Assembly (NCBI RefSeq): GCF_011393025.1 | Contig: NZ_JAAOEO010000016.1 | Span: forward strand, 29,671-93,670 | Length of the DNA: 64,000 bases | Direction: 5' to 3' | From: Neobacillus terrae | Lineage (GTDB): Bacteria > Bacillota > Bacilli > Bacillales > Cytobacillaceae | Shown here: positions 9,135-16,288 of the stretch, one piece after another | Numbering within the stretch: position 1 is the stretch's first letter | Layout: each line of letters begins with the position of its first letter | Made by a program: the position numbers and the translations under genes | The notes under the pieces: model-generated | Database searches by the model: none | Told to the model about the DNA's origin: nothing | The model's input: the letters and a program-made list of their open reading frames with translations, nothing else

Positions 9135-9381
9135 TAAGGCTCTTTTCGTAACCTTTGTTGTTTTTAAAAGTAAAAATAGGCTCGCTTTCCGCGGCAATCC
9201 GCGAGCCTCCTCGGTCGCTAACGACCTGCTGGGTCTCGCCTGGCTTGCTTTTCCCGCAGGACTTTGAATTGTCATCGTTGAGTTAACCCACGCACGAAGG
9301 AAATGCGAATGCATTTCCGAGGAGTCTCGCCTATTTTTGCTCATAATTTCTTCGAATTAGAACAATCTCTTAGAAAAGAAC
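9135..9381. repeat. MITE-like dispersed repeat, copy 1
   Basis: About 245 bp with inverted ends: AAAATAGGCTCGC on the left and TCGCCTATTTTT on the right, with outer ends related to GGCTCTTTTC. The GC-rich middle contains paired segments such as CCGCGG and CCTCCTCGG. A second copy at 16043-16286 shows the same order at roughly 75-80% identity by eye. No transposase is encoded. The stretch between 9043 and 9388 holds nothing else. Confidence 0.75.
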
Positions 9382-9388
9382 CAAAAAT

Positions 9389-9416
9389 AAAAACCGGGAT
9401 TAGCCCGGTTTTTAGA
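9389..9416 (-). terminator. Probable terminator of the HesB-like gene
   Basis: AAAACCGGG and CCCGGTTTT pair around a short loop (9390-9413), with A/T runs on both sides. It is about 130 bases downstream of the HesB-like stop codon. Confidence 0.7.
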
Positions 9417-9429
9417 TTCAGATTAACTC

Positions 9430-9538
9430 ACAAAGTGCTTAGTGGGCAGGGCTCCAGCGCCATGATTATCTGCTGAAATTCCTGTTCAGCTCGCCGCCAA
9501 GCAGCATGGGTATTCTGGAAGCTGAACCGCTTCTGCTT
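9430..9538 (-). repeat. Degenerate copy of the GCGCTGGAGC repeat (tentative)
   Basis: Read on the - strand, this stretch begins GAAAAGCAGAAGCGGTTCAGC and ends GCGCTGGAGCCC. It resembles the ends of the larger repeat at 55892-56174 (GAAAAGCGCAAGCGCC at one end) and the short copy at 19371-19429 (GCGCTGGAGCTAG at the other). The middle is not clearly alike. Confidence 0.3.
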
Positions 9539-9542
9539 TTCT

Positions 9543-9845
9543 TTAATGGTGATGATGGTGTTCCTTTGAAGGATTGGTAATGACAAACTCCTCTTTTGGC
9601 ACGTAGAAATACTGGAGCCAAACTCCGTCAAGGAATCCTTCATTTTTATCTAGAAGGATATCAATATCCTTATCCGTTTTCACAATTTCATCGTTTTCTG
9701 TCGGAGTATCTAATCTAATATCATAATGGGCGTGATCGCCATGCATATGTGTCACATATACTCGAATCATCTTTCCCTCTGCTTCTGGCTTGCCAAGCAT
9801 TTCTTTTAAAACCTTTGCCGCATTTTTGTTAATTTTGCACTTCAT
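9543..9845 (-). CDS. HesB/IscA-fold protein without the cysteine ligands, native His5 tail
   Basis: The 100-residue protein has the beginning (KINKNAAKVLKEMLGKPEAEGKMIRVYVTHMHGDHAHYDIRLD) and length of Bacillus HesB-like iron-sulfur biosynthesis family proteins. The three conserved cysteines of true A-type Fe-S carriers are absent; Cys3 is the only cysteine. The protein ends in five natural histidines (SKEHHHHH), and a second His cluster (HMHGDHAHY) lies near residue 33, suggesting metal binding by His. GGAGG precedes the ATG. Function as an Fe-S carrier is therefore doubtful. Confidence 0.65.
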   Translation of the reverse strand: MKCKINKNAAKVLKEMLGKPEAEGKMIRVYVTHMHGDHAHYDIRLDTPTENDEIVKTDKDIDILLDKNEGFLDGVWLQYFYVPKEEFVITNPSKEHHHHH

Positions 9846-9968
9846 GTCAAATCCTCCATTCGATCTTTTTCATTCCCATTATGCCATATTAAGTTGAAAA
9901 ACACTAAATTATTCAATTTGTGGGTAATTTTATTATCGCGGTAAAACAAAATTACACCAAAAAGAACC

Positions 9969-9988
9969 TTGACATTGGCTTATGTCAA
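9969..9988. promoter_or_regulatory. Inverted repeat TTGACAT-N6-ATGTCAA upstream of qox
   Basis: Perfect 7-base arms separated by six bases. The left arm doubles as a consensus -35 element (TTGACA), but no good -10 follows at 16-18 bases. It may be an operator for a distal qox promoter. The binding protein is unknown. Confidence 0.4.
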
Positions 9989-10047
9989 ATAAAAAGACTT
10001 CTTTTTACAAAGAAATTCCACTAAAGGTTCAAAAATCCTTACTAATT

Positions 10048-10077
10048 TTGTCACATTTAAACCTCGCTTTTTATGTT
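10048..10077 (+). promoter_or_regulatory. Candidate qox promoter
   Basis: TTGTCA at 10048-10053 and TATGTT at 10072-10077 with an 18-base spacer. This places transcription start just upstream of the Rex site at 10143-10160. The -10 is imperfect. Confidence 0.35.
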
Positions 10078-10142
10078 ATTATCATAAACGTAGTGTTAAC
10101 TGCATACTCTCATGCGATTGTGATCACCAAGTCCGCTTGAGA

Positions 10143-10160
10143 TTGTGAAGATTTTCACAA
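10143..10160. promoter_or_regulatory. Rex operator in front of qoxABCD
   Basis: TTGTGAAGATTTTCACAA is a perfect match to the established Rex consensus TTGTGAA-N4-TTCACAA. Rex is the NADH/NAD+ sensing repressor of Gram-positive bacteria. The site lies about 70 bases upstream of the qoxA start and downstream of the candidate promoter. Inference: a high NADH/NAD+ ratio relieves repression of the terminal oxidase. Confidence 0.85.
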
Positions 10161-10228
10161 CAATATTAGAATAATCATTCAATTCATTATTTAACAATTA
10201 ATTTTTTATTTAGAGAGGAGCTGACGGA

Positions 10229-11236
10229 ATGAAATCGAAGAAAGGGTTCTTGATTTCGTTCATGGCGCTGATTCCTATGCTGTTTCTAAGCGGCTGTGAC
10301 ACACACATGGTCGTATTTGAACCAAAGGGGCCTGCTGCCAGAGAAATACTTGGTTTAATTAACTGGTCGCTTGTACTTATGCTGCTGGTTGTAGTAGTCG
10401 TATTCGGCCTTTTTGGATACATTATCTGGAAATACCGCGACCGGCCGGAAAGAAAGGACTACGAGCCTCCTGAAGAGCACGGCAGTACTGCTCTTGAAAT
10501 TACATGGACTGTTATTCCTATTCTTATCGTTATTGCACTTACTATTCCAACCGTTAAATCTATTTATAATTTGGAAAAAGTACCGAAGGGTTACGAAAAC
10601 AAAAAACCAATTACAATTAATGTTACTTCCGCTGACTGGAAGTGGATCTTCAGTTATCCTGAACAAGGAATTGAGACAGTAAACTATGTAAATATTCCAG
10701 CTGGAACTCCTGTTAAATTCAAGCTGACTTCTGCTGGTACAATGCAATCCTTCTGGGTTCCTGCATTGGGCGGACAAAAGTACACAATGAATAAAATGGA
10801 AACTCAGCTTTATCTGACAGCTGATAAACCAGGCGAATTTTTAGGCCGTAACACTAACTTTAACGGCCGGGGCTATGCTGACATGGAATTTACAGTAGAA
10901 GCTCAATCTCCGCAAAAGTTCAAGAAATGGATAGAAGAAGTTAAGAATACTGCTCCAAAGCTTACAGAGAAAAAATATGAGAGTCTTCTTGATCCTACTC
11001 ATCTTGGCAGATTGACTTTTAATGGGACACATCTTGCATGGGTTGACCATGGAAAAATGGACTCAAAAACATATCTGAACCCTGAAAAGTACCGTGTACA
11101 CGGTTACCAGGGACAAATTTTTAAAGATGAAGATACAAGCAAAAACAAAAATAAAAAAGATGAAGCAATGAATATGGATGGCCATTCAATGGACGGTATG
11201 GACATGAAGGGCGAGAAAGATGGAGGTGGACATTAA
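10229..11236 (+). CDS. qoxA: Cytochrome aa3-600 menaquinol oxidase subunit II
   Basis: A 335-residue lipoprotein with signal peptide and lipobox (LFLSGC, Cys near residue 23). Two membrane helices (about 48-70 and 92-112) are followed by a cupredoxin-like domain facing outside. As in quinol oxidases, the CuA ligand cluster of cytochrome c oxidases is absent: the region WVPALGGQKYTMNKM replaces the cysteines. The C-terminal tail is rich in Met, His and Asp (MNMDGHSMDGMDMKG), which could bind copper; that is inference. AGAGAGGAGC precedes the ATG. It is the first gene of qoxABCD, with stop and next start overlapping by one base. Confidence 0.95.
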   Translation: MKSKKGFLISFMALIPMLFLSGCDTHMVVFEPKGPAAREILGLINWSLVLMLLVVVVVFGLFGYIIWKYRDRPERKDYEPPEEHGSTALEITWTVIPILIVIALTIPTVKSIYNLEKVPKGYENKKPITINVTSADWKWIFSYPEQGIETVNYVNIPAGTPVKFKLTSAGTMQSFWVPALGGQKYTMNKMETQLYLTADKPGEFLGRNTNFNGRGYADMEFTVEAQSPQKFKKWIEEVKNTAPKLTEKKYESLLDPTHLGRLTFNGTHLAWVDHGKMDSKTYLNPEKYRVHGYQGQIFKDEDTSKNKNKKDEAMNMDGHSMDGMDMKGEKDGGGH

Positions 11237-13227
11237 TGGACATTCTGCTAGGCAGTATTCAATGGAATGAAATTTTAATGGGCGGCGACCCGCTTATTGT
11301 TGGTTCCCAAATCGCCATTGGCCTTACAATGCTTGGTATTCTTGCCGGCCTGACTTTCTTTAAGAAATGGTCTTGGCTTTGGCGTGAATGGCTGACAACT
11401 GTCGACCATAAACGAATTGGTATTATGTACATTCTAGCTGGTGTACTTATGTTCTTCCGCGGCGGTATGGACGGAATCTTAATGAAGGTCCAGACTTTGA
11501 CACCGGAAGAGAAATTTTTAAATGCACAGCACTATAATGAAATTTTCACCACTCACGGTGTTATCATGATTCTTTTCATGGCAATGCCATTCCTGATTGG
11601 TTTAATGAACGTTGTTATTCCGCTTCAAATCGGGGCTCGTGACGTTGCGTTTCCTCAATTGAACGCTCTAAGCTTCTGGCTGTTCTTCGTTGGGGCAATG
11701 CTGTTTAATATTTCCTTTGTTATAGGCGGATCACCTGATGCAGGATGGACAGCTTACTTCCCTCTTGCGGGCAAGGAATTCAGCCCGGGCATTGGTAATA
11801 ACTATTATGCCGTTGCCATTCAGATTGCCGGTATCGGTACCCTGATGACAGGTATTAACTTTATTGTTACGATCTTAAAAATGCGTGCCAAAGGCATGAC
11901 ATTATTGAAAATGCCAATGTTCTCTTGGACTTCCCTAATTACGTCTATTATTATCGTAGCTGCTTTCCCTATCTTTACAGTAGCTCTTGCATTAATGACC
12001 TTTGACCGTATTTTCGGAACTCACTTCTTTACAATAAGCGGCGGCGGTATGGACATGATGTGGGTAAACTTGTTCTGGTTATGGGGACACCCTGAGGTTT
12101 ATATCGTTGTTCTGCCTGCATTCGGTATGTTCTCGGAGGTTATAGCAACCTTCTCGAGAAAGTCATTGTTCGGTTATAAATCAATGGTAGGTTCCATCGT
12201 AGGTATTGCATTTTTGAGTATGCTTGTTTGGGTCCACCACTTCTTCACTATGGGTGCAGGACCAGCAGTTAACTCTATTTTCTCGATTACAACTATGATG
12301 ATTGCGATTCCGACTGGTGTTAAGATGTTCAACTGGCTCTTTACCATGAGAAAAGGACGTATTCAATTTACAACTGCTATGCTTTGGGCACTTGCATTCG
12401 TTCCGAACTTTGTTATCGGCGGTGTAACAGGTGTCATGCTGGCAATGGGTGCAGCTGACTATCAGTATCATAATACTCTGTTCCTTGTTGCTCACTTCCA
12501 CTATGTACTTATTCCTGGTGTCGTATTTGCGGTATTTGCAGGATTATACTACTGGTGGCCAAAAATGTTCGGCCATATGCTGAACGAAAAGCTTGGAAAG
12601 ATCCATTTCTGGTTCTTTGTTATCGGCTTTAACTTAACCTTTATGCCAATGTTCTTCCTTGGTTTAAAAGGTGCAGTAAGACGTTCTTACACTTTCTCTG
12701 TCGAATCTGGTTTCGCTCCATTGTTCCTTGTTTCCGGTATTGGTGCGTTTATACTTGCGATCGGCTTTGGTGCCTTCTGCTACAACATTTACTGGAGTGC
12801 ACGTTATGCAGACCGCAATATCTCAAATGACCCATGGGATGCAAGAACTTTAGAATGGGCTACAGCAACACCAGTACAGCACTACAACTTTGCAAAAGTT
12901 CCAGAAGTTAAATCTTTAGATGCTTTCTGGCACATGAAGAAAAATAAGGTAAGCCTCGATATCAGCGAGGATGAACTTGAAGAAATCCATATGCCAAGCA
13001 ATTCTGGTCAGCCTATTATTATGGCATCCATTATTGGTGTAGCCGGCTTCTTCCTTGTTTTTGAATGGAAAATTGCAGCTCTTATTGCTGCTGTAGGTAT
13101 TCTTGTTGGTTTGATCGTTCGTTCGTTTGATTACAACGATGGCTATCATGTCCACATCGATGAAATTAAGAAAACTGAAAGCAAATGGCGTAAGGTAACT
13201 AAAGGGGTGAATAATAATGTCGGCTAA
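11236..13227 (+). CDS. qoxB: Cytochrome aa3-600 menaquinol oxidase subunit I
   Basis: The 663-residue catalytic subunit of the haem-copper oxidase reduces O2 to water and pumps protons. It has the ligands of the binuclear centre: WGHPEVYIVVLP (CuB His and cross-linked Tyr), VHHFF (the two CuB His) and HFHYVL (haem a3 and haem a His). HGVIMILF is the other low-spin haem ligand region. About 14-15 membrane helices are visible, as is usual for QoxB. The ATG overlaps the qoxA stop (TAATG), so translation is probably coupled. Confidence 0.97.
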   Translation: MDILLGSIQWNEILMGGDPLIVGSQIAIGLTMLGILAGLTFFKKWSWLWREWLTTVDHKRIGIMYILAGVLMFFRGGMDGILMKVQTLTPEEKFLNAQHYNEIFTTHGVIMILFMAMPFLIGLMNVVIPLQIGARDVAFPQLNALSFWLFFVGAMLFNISFVIGGSPDAGWTAYFPLAGKEFSPGIGNNYYAVAIQIAGIGTLMTGINFIVTILKMRAKGMTLLKMPMFSWTSLITSIIIVAAFPIFTVALALMTFDRIFGTHFFTISGGGMDMMWVNLFWLWGHPEVYIVVLPAFGMFSEVIATFSRKSLFGYKSMVGSIVGIAFLSMLVWVHHFFTMGAGPAVNSIFSITTMMIAIPTGVKMFNWLFTMRKGRIQFTTAMLWALAFVPNFVIGGVTGVMLAMGAADYQYHNTLFLVAHFHYVLIPGVVFAVFAGLYYWWPKMFGHMLNEKLGKIHFWFFVIGFNLTFMPMFFLGLKGAVRRSYTFSVESGFAPLFLVSGIGAFILAIGFGAFCYNIYWSARYADRNISNDPWDARTLEWATATPVQHYNFAKVPEVKSLDAFWHMKKNKVSLDISEDELEEIHMPSNSGQPIIMASIIGVAGFFLVFEWKIAALIAAVGILVGLIVRSFDYNDGYHVHIDEIKKTESKWRKVTKGVNNNVG

Positions 13228-13822
13228 TGTGAATACTTCCCTGCCGTTAGAATATCAGACAGAGCAAAGCAGGCTGAATATTCTTGGCTTCTGGATTTTC
13301 CTTGGAGCCGAAATCGTCCTGTTCGCCACTCTGTTTGCAACGTATTCAGTTTTAAAAGCAAGATATGCTGGAGGCCCTACTCCAAATGATCTTTTTGAGA
13401 TAAAAGGGATTTTGACAGAAACAATTTTACTTTTAACAAGTTCTTTCACTTGCGGTCTTGCAATCTTTGAAATGCGCCGCAACAACAGAAATGGCCTTGT
13501 TGCCTGGATGATCGTTACCCTATTGCTGGGTGCTGGCTTCGTTTTCATGGAAATCACTGAGTTTATCAATTATGTCCATGAAGGTGCTACTATGCAAACC
13601 AGCGCGTTCCTTTCAAGCTTCTTTGTATTGCTTGGAACCCATGGTCTCCACGTTAGCATGGGTATTGGCTGGGCAACAATGATTATTATCCAGCTTATAA
13701 GAAGAGGTTTAACTCCGACAACTGCCCGTAAGACCTTTATTATCGGTCTTTACTGGCACTTCCTTGATGTTGTCTGGATCTTTATTTTCACTTTCGTATA
13801 CCTGGCAAGGATGGTGGGTTAA
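13217..13822 (+). CDS. qoxC: Cytochrome aa3-600 menaquinol oxidase subunit III
   Basis: A 201-residue membrane protein with five helices of the COX3 family, including the conserved GTHGLHVSMGIGW and YWHFLDVVWIFIFTF segments. It overlaps qoxB by 11 bases and has its own AAGGGGTGA ribosome binding site. It stabilises the oxidase complex. Confidence 0.95.
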   Translation: MSANVNTSLPLEYQTEQSRLNILGFWIFLGAEIVLFATLFATYSVLKARYAGGPTPNDLFEIKGILTETILLLTSSFTCGLAIFEMRRNNRNGLVAWMIVTLLLGAGFVFMEITEFINYVHEGATMQTSAFLSSFFVLLGTHGLHVSMGIGWATMIIIQLIRRGLTPTTARKTFIIGLYWHFLDVVWIFIFTFVYLARMVG

Positions 13823-13823
13823 T

Positions 13824-14120
13824 ATGCATAATCACTCAAAAGGCTTTCCGTTGACTCACGTTCTTGGTTTTATTGCATCACTTGTTTTAACATTCGTTGC
13901 ACTAGGAGTGGCATTGCATACTTCCCTGTCATATAAAGCAATTATCTGGATCATCGGCTCTCTAGCTGTGGTCCAGGCTCTCCTTCAGCTTTATATGTTC
14001 ATGCACATGAACGAAAGCGAAGAAAACCGTGCAACAAATACCATCAATATTTACTTTGCAATTTTTATGGCAATTATACTCGTGGCAGGCTCTGTCTGGG
14101 TAATGTCATTTGGGATGTAA
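13824..14120 (+). CDS. qoxD: Cytochrome aa3-600 menaquinol oxidase subunit IV
   Basis: The 98-residue protein has three membrane helices of the COX4_pro family (GFIASLVLTFVALGVALH, IIWIIGSLAVVQALLQLYMFMHM, IYFAIFMAIILVAGSVWV). I placed the start at the ATG one base after the qoxC stop, preceded by GGATGGTGGG. An in-frame start at 13764 inside qoxC would add 20 residues with no family match. Confidence 0.94.
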   Translation: MHNHSKGFPLTHVLGFIASLVLTFVALGVALHTSLSYKAIIWIIGSLAVVQALLQLYMFMHMNESEENRATNTINIYFAIFMAIILVAGSVWVMSFGM

Positions 14121-14130
14121 TATATATGGG

Positions 14131-14168
14131 AACAGCCCGCTCAGCAATGAGCGGGCTGTTTTTGTTTT
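14131..14168 (+). terminator. Terminator of qoxABCD
   Basis: AACAGCCCGCTCA and TGAGCGGGCTGTT form a 13-base stem with a short loop, followed by TTTGTTTTA. Confidence 0.93.
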
Positions 14169-14185
14169 ATCTTATGGCTTATAAA

Positions 14186-14724
14186 TTTATTAAAGACAAA
14201 CTGATTCATTCTTTAAGGGAAATGTCTCCAATAAGCCTACTTGAGGACAAGTCCATGTAATTTTTAAGGCTAATTGTCTTTAATACGCTTATTTTGGGCC
14301 GCAATGAAACCAAAACGTGACTTGCCTTCCCCTCTTAAGGACAAACTCTTTCATTCTTTATGGGACAATGTCTCCAATAAGCCTCCTTGAGGTCAAGTCC
14401 ATGTAATTTTCAAGGCTAATTGTCTTTAATACGCTCATTTTGGACAGCAATGAAACCAAAACGTGACTCGCCTTCCCCTCTTAAGGACAAACTCATTCAT
14501 TCTTTAAGGGACAATGTCTCCAATAAGACTCCTTGAGGACAAGTCTATTCAATTTTCAAGGCTAATTGTCTTTAATACGCTCATTTTGGGCAACATTGAA
14601 ACCAAAACGTGTCTTGCCTTCCCTTATAGAGGACAAACTCATTCATTCTTTAAGGGACAATGTCTCCAATAAGCCTCCTTGAGGACAAGTCCATGTAATT
14701 TTCAAGAGAAAATGTCTTTAATAA
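14186..14724. repeat. Intergenic tandem array, 146-bp period, about 3.7 copies
   Basis: The marker GTCTCCAATAAG begins at 14224, 14370, 14516 and 14662, an exact 146-base spacing. Each unit also holds TTGAGGACAAGTCCATGTAA, ATTGTCTTTAATACGCTCAT, ACCAAAACGTGACT and GGACAAACTCATTCATTCTT. Units differ at a few per cent of positions. There is no coding potential and no unique spacer. On the opposite strand the unit resembles the array at 63430-64000, which has the same period. Confidence 0.93.
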
Positions 14725-14738
14725 ATTACCCTTCAACA

Positions 14739-15707
14739 TTATTTCTTCTCCTCCTGCTTAAACAGATCGGCAGGCATCTGGATAATGGAATTAGAACCTC
14801 CATTTACATATGGCTGGACCCCGTTCCATTTTTTAATCCAATTATCCTGGATTATTGCTGGCGTCATTGATTTTGTTAGCAATTCATTGGCCTTTGCCTG
14901 GGCTTCCGCACGGATTCTCGTCTGCTCCGCATCGGCTTGGGCGTTAACAATACCTACATTCTTTTTTCCCTCTGCCTCTATTTTGGCATTGATGGCTTCC
15001 TGTTCTTTGTTCTTTTGTTCCCGTTTTAAAAACTCCTGCCTGTTCTGCGCATCGGCAATCGCCTGAAGGGATTTAAGGGTCTCTTTGTCAGGGCGGACAT
15101 CAGAAAGCGAGAAGTTTTCAATAATAATGCCATCTGGCTTCAAGCGTTTGATAATGAGTTCCTGCATCTCTTTTGTCACTTCTCCCCGCTTTTCAGCATA
15201 AACCCCAAGCACCGAATAATGAGTTGAAACCTCCTGCATGACTGTTTTAATTTGTGTTTTTAAATAACCTGCCTGGATTTCTTGATGTGTCATCCGCCGG
15301 AATTTTGTAAAGATATGCGGCAGTTTTGCCGATTCCATTTTATAGGAGTAAACCACATCTACATTGACTGACTTTCCGTCAAAAGTATTAATATTGAAGG
15401 AATCATCACTCGGGGACCCATCTGTTCGTGATTTAGTCAAATATACTGTTTCTGTTGAAACTGGATATTGGGTCACATCCTCCCAAGGCCAAATAAATTT
15501 CATTCCCTGACCAAGTACTTTTTCCTTTAGTCCTCCATTTAAGCTGTACACAACACCTTTATAGCCTGGTTCAATCTTCACAGTTAAAGTAAAAAAGCCG
15601 ATGACAATAATTAAAATAATCAGGAAAGCAGCAACTACAGCAAAAATTTTTCTCTTATTGTTCTGGAATAGAGGTACAACGTTGTTTCCCCCGCGATTAT
15701 TTGCCAT
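14739..15707 (-). CDS. Prohibitin/SPFH-domain membrane protein
   Basis: A 322-residue protein with one N-terminal membrane helix (about 18-40) and an SPFH/band-7 domain (about 45-230). The domain includes the conserved entry VKIEPGYKGVVYSLNGG. An Ala/Glu/Lys-rich coiled coil (about 235-290) follows, with the usual QNRQEFLKREQKNKEQEAI pattern. Prohibitins form large rings that scaffold membrane proteases or organise membrane domains. I chose the ATG at 15707, preceded by GGGGG; the frame is open 38 codons further but with no ribosome binding site. The 3' end abuts the 146-bp array. Confidence 0.88.
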   Translation of the reverse strand: MANNRGGNNVVPLFQNNKRKIFAVVAAFLIILIIVIGFFTLTVKIEPGYKGVVYSLNGGLKEKVLGQGMKFIWPWEDVTQYPVSTETVYLTKSRTDGSPSDDSFNINTFDGKSVNVDVVYSYKMESAKLPHIFTKFRRMTHQEIQAGYLKTQIKTVMQEVSTHYSVLGVYAEKRGEVTKEMQELIIKRLKPDGIIIENFSLSDVRPDKETLKSLQAIADAQNRQEFLKREQKNKEQEAINAKIEAEGKKNVGIVNAQADAEQTRIRAEAQAKANELLTKSMTPAIIQDNWIKKWNGVQPYVNGGSNSIIQMPADLFKQEEKK

Positions 15708-15821
15708 TCTCATTCCCCCAAATTCCAAGATGTTAAAGCACCCATAAAATGGGCAGCCGCAAATATGCTTTATCATACGAAGGTTCTGGGCGAATGTTGC
15801 TTCTTCTCTTTTAATTTTCAT

Positions 15822-15847
15822 AAAAAAATCCAGGGATCACTGATCCC
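15822..15847 (-). terminator. Terminator at the end of the decayed small gene
   Basis: GGGATCA and TGATCCC pair around one central base (15833-15847). In the - strand transcript TGGATTTTTTT follows. Confidence 0.7.
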
Positions 15848-16025
15848 GGGACTTGAAATTCCTTATAGGATTAGGCTTTTGCTGAACAAAAATATTTAAC
15901 GCTTTTTCCATATCGACATCTATTTTTAAATGGTTAGGCGTCTATGGATAGTGAATATGAGGCTCAATGCCTTTTCCTGTCATTCCCTGGCCTTTATCAA
16001 TCCGTAATAAGCGAGAGCATTCCAT
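15837..16025 (-). pseudogene. Small gene with an internal amber stop (unidentified)
   Basis: From the ATG at 16023-16025, preceded by AGGGGTAGGAAC, the frame reads MECSRLLRIDKGQGMTGKGI and continues to HIHYP. It then meets TAG at 15942-15944. It continues in frame for 34 codons (NHLKIDVDMEKALNIFV, then PNPIRNFKSRDQ) to TGA and a terminator. The composition on both sides of the TAG is protein-like, which suggests a 62-codon gene inactivated by a nonsense change. I do not recognise the family. The stretch could also be two unrelated open segments. Confidence 0.45.
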
Positions 16026-16042
16026 GTTCCTACCCCTATTTT

Positions 16043-16286
16043 ATAAAGCTCTTTCCGTAAGCTTTGTCGTTTATAAATACAAAAATAGACTCGCTATCCG
16101 CGGACGATCCGGGAGCCTCCTCGTCGCATTGCGCTGTGGGGTCTCCCCTGGACCGCTTTTCCCGCTGGACGTTGAGTTTCCATCGGTGAATCGTCAACGC
16201 ACGGAGAAAATGCGAATGCATTTTCGAGGATCTCGCCTATTTTTGCTTACTATTTCTTCAAATTACAACAATCTTTTAGAAAAGGA
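16043..16286. repeat. MITE-like dispersed repeat, copy 2
   Basis: The second copy of the element at 9135-9381 in the same orientation. It starts AAAGCTCTTTCCGTAAGCTT, carries AAAAATAGACTCGC and CTCGCCTATTTTTGCT as inverted internal ends, and stops at CAATCTTTTAGAAAAGGA. It lies directly against the 3' end of the APH-like gene. Confidence 0.75.
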
Positions 16287-16288
16287 CT

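Noticed and set aside
9063..9344. 93-codon open frame on the - strand
   Set aside because: It lies entirely within the MITE-like repeat and reflects the GC-rich inverted sequence, not a gene.
13764..13823. Longer start for qoxD inside qoxC
   Set aside because: The extra 20 residues have no family match and the ATG at 13824 has a proper site.
14186..14724. Possible coding or CRISPR origin of the long array
   Set aside because: The 146-base period is not a multiple of three, stops occur in all frames, and there are no spacers.
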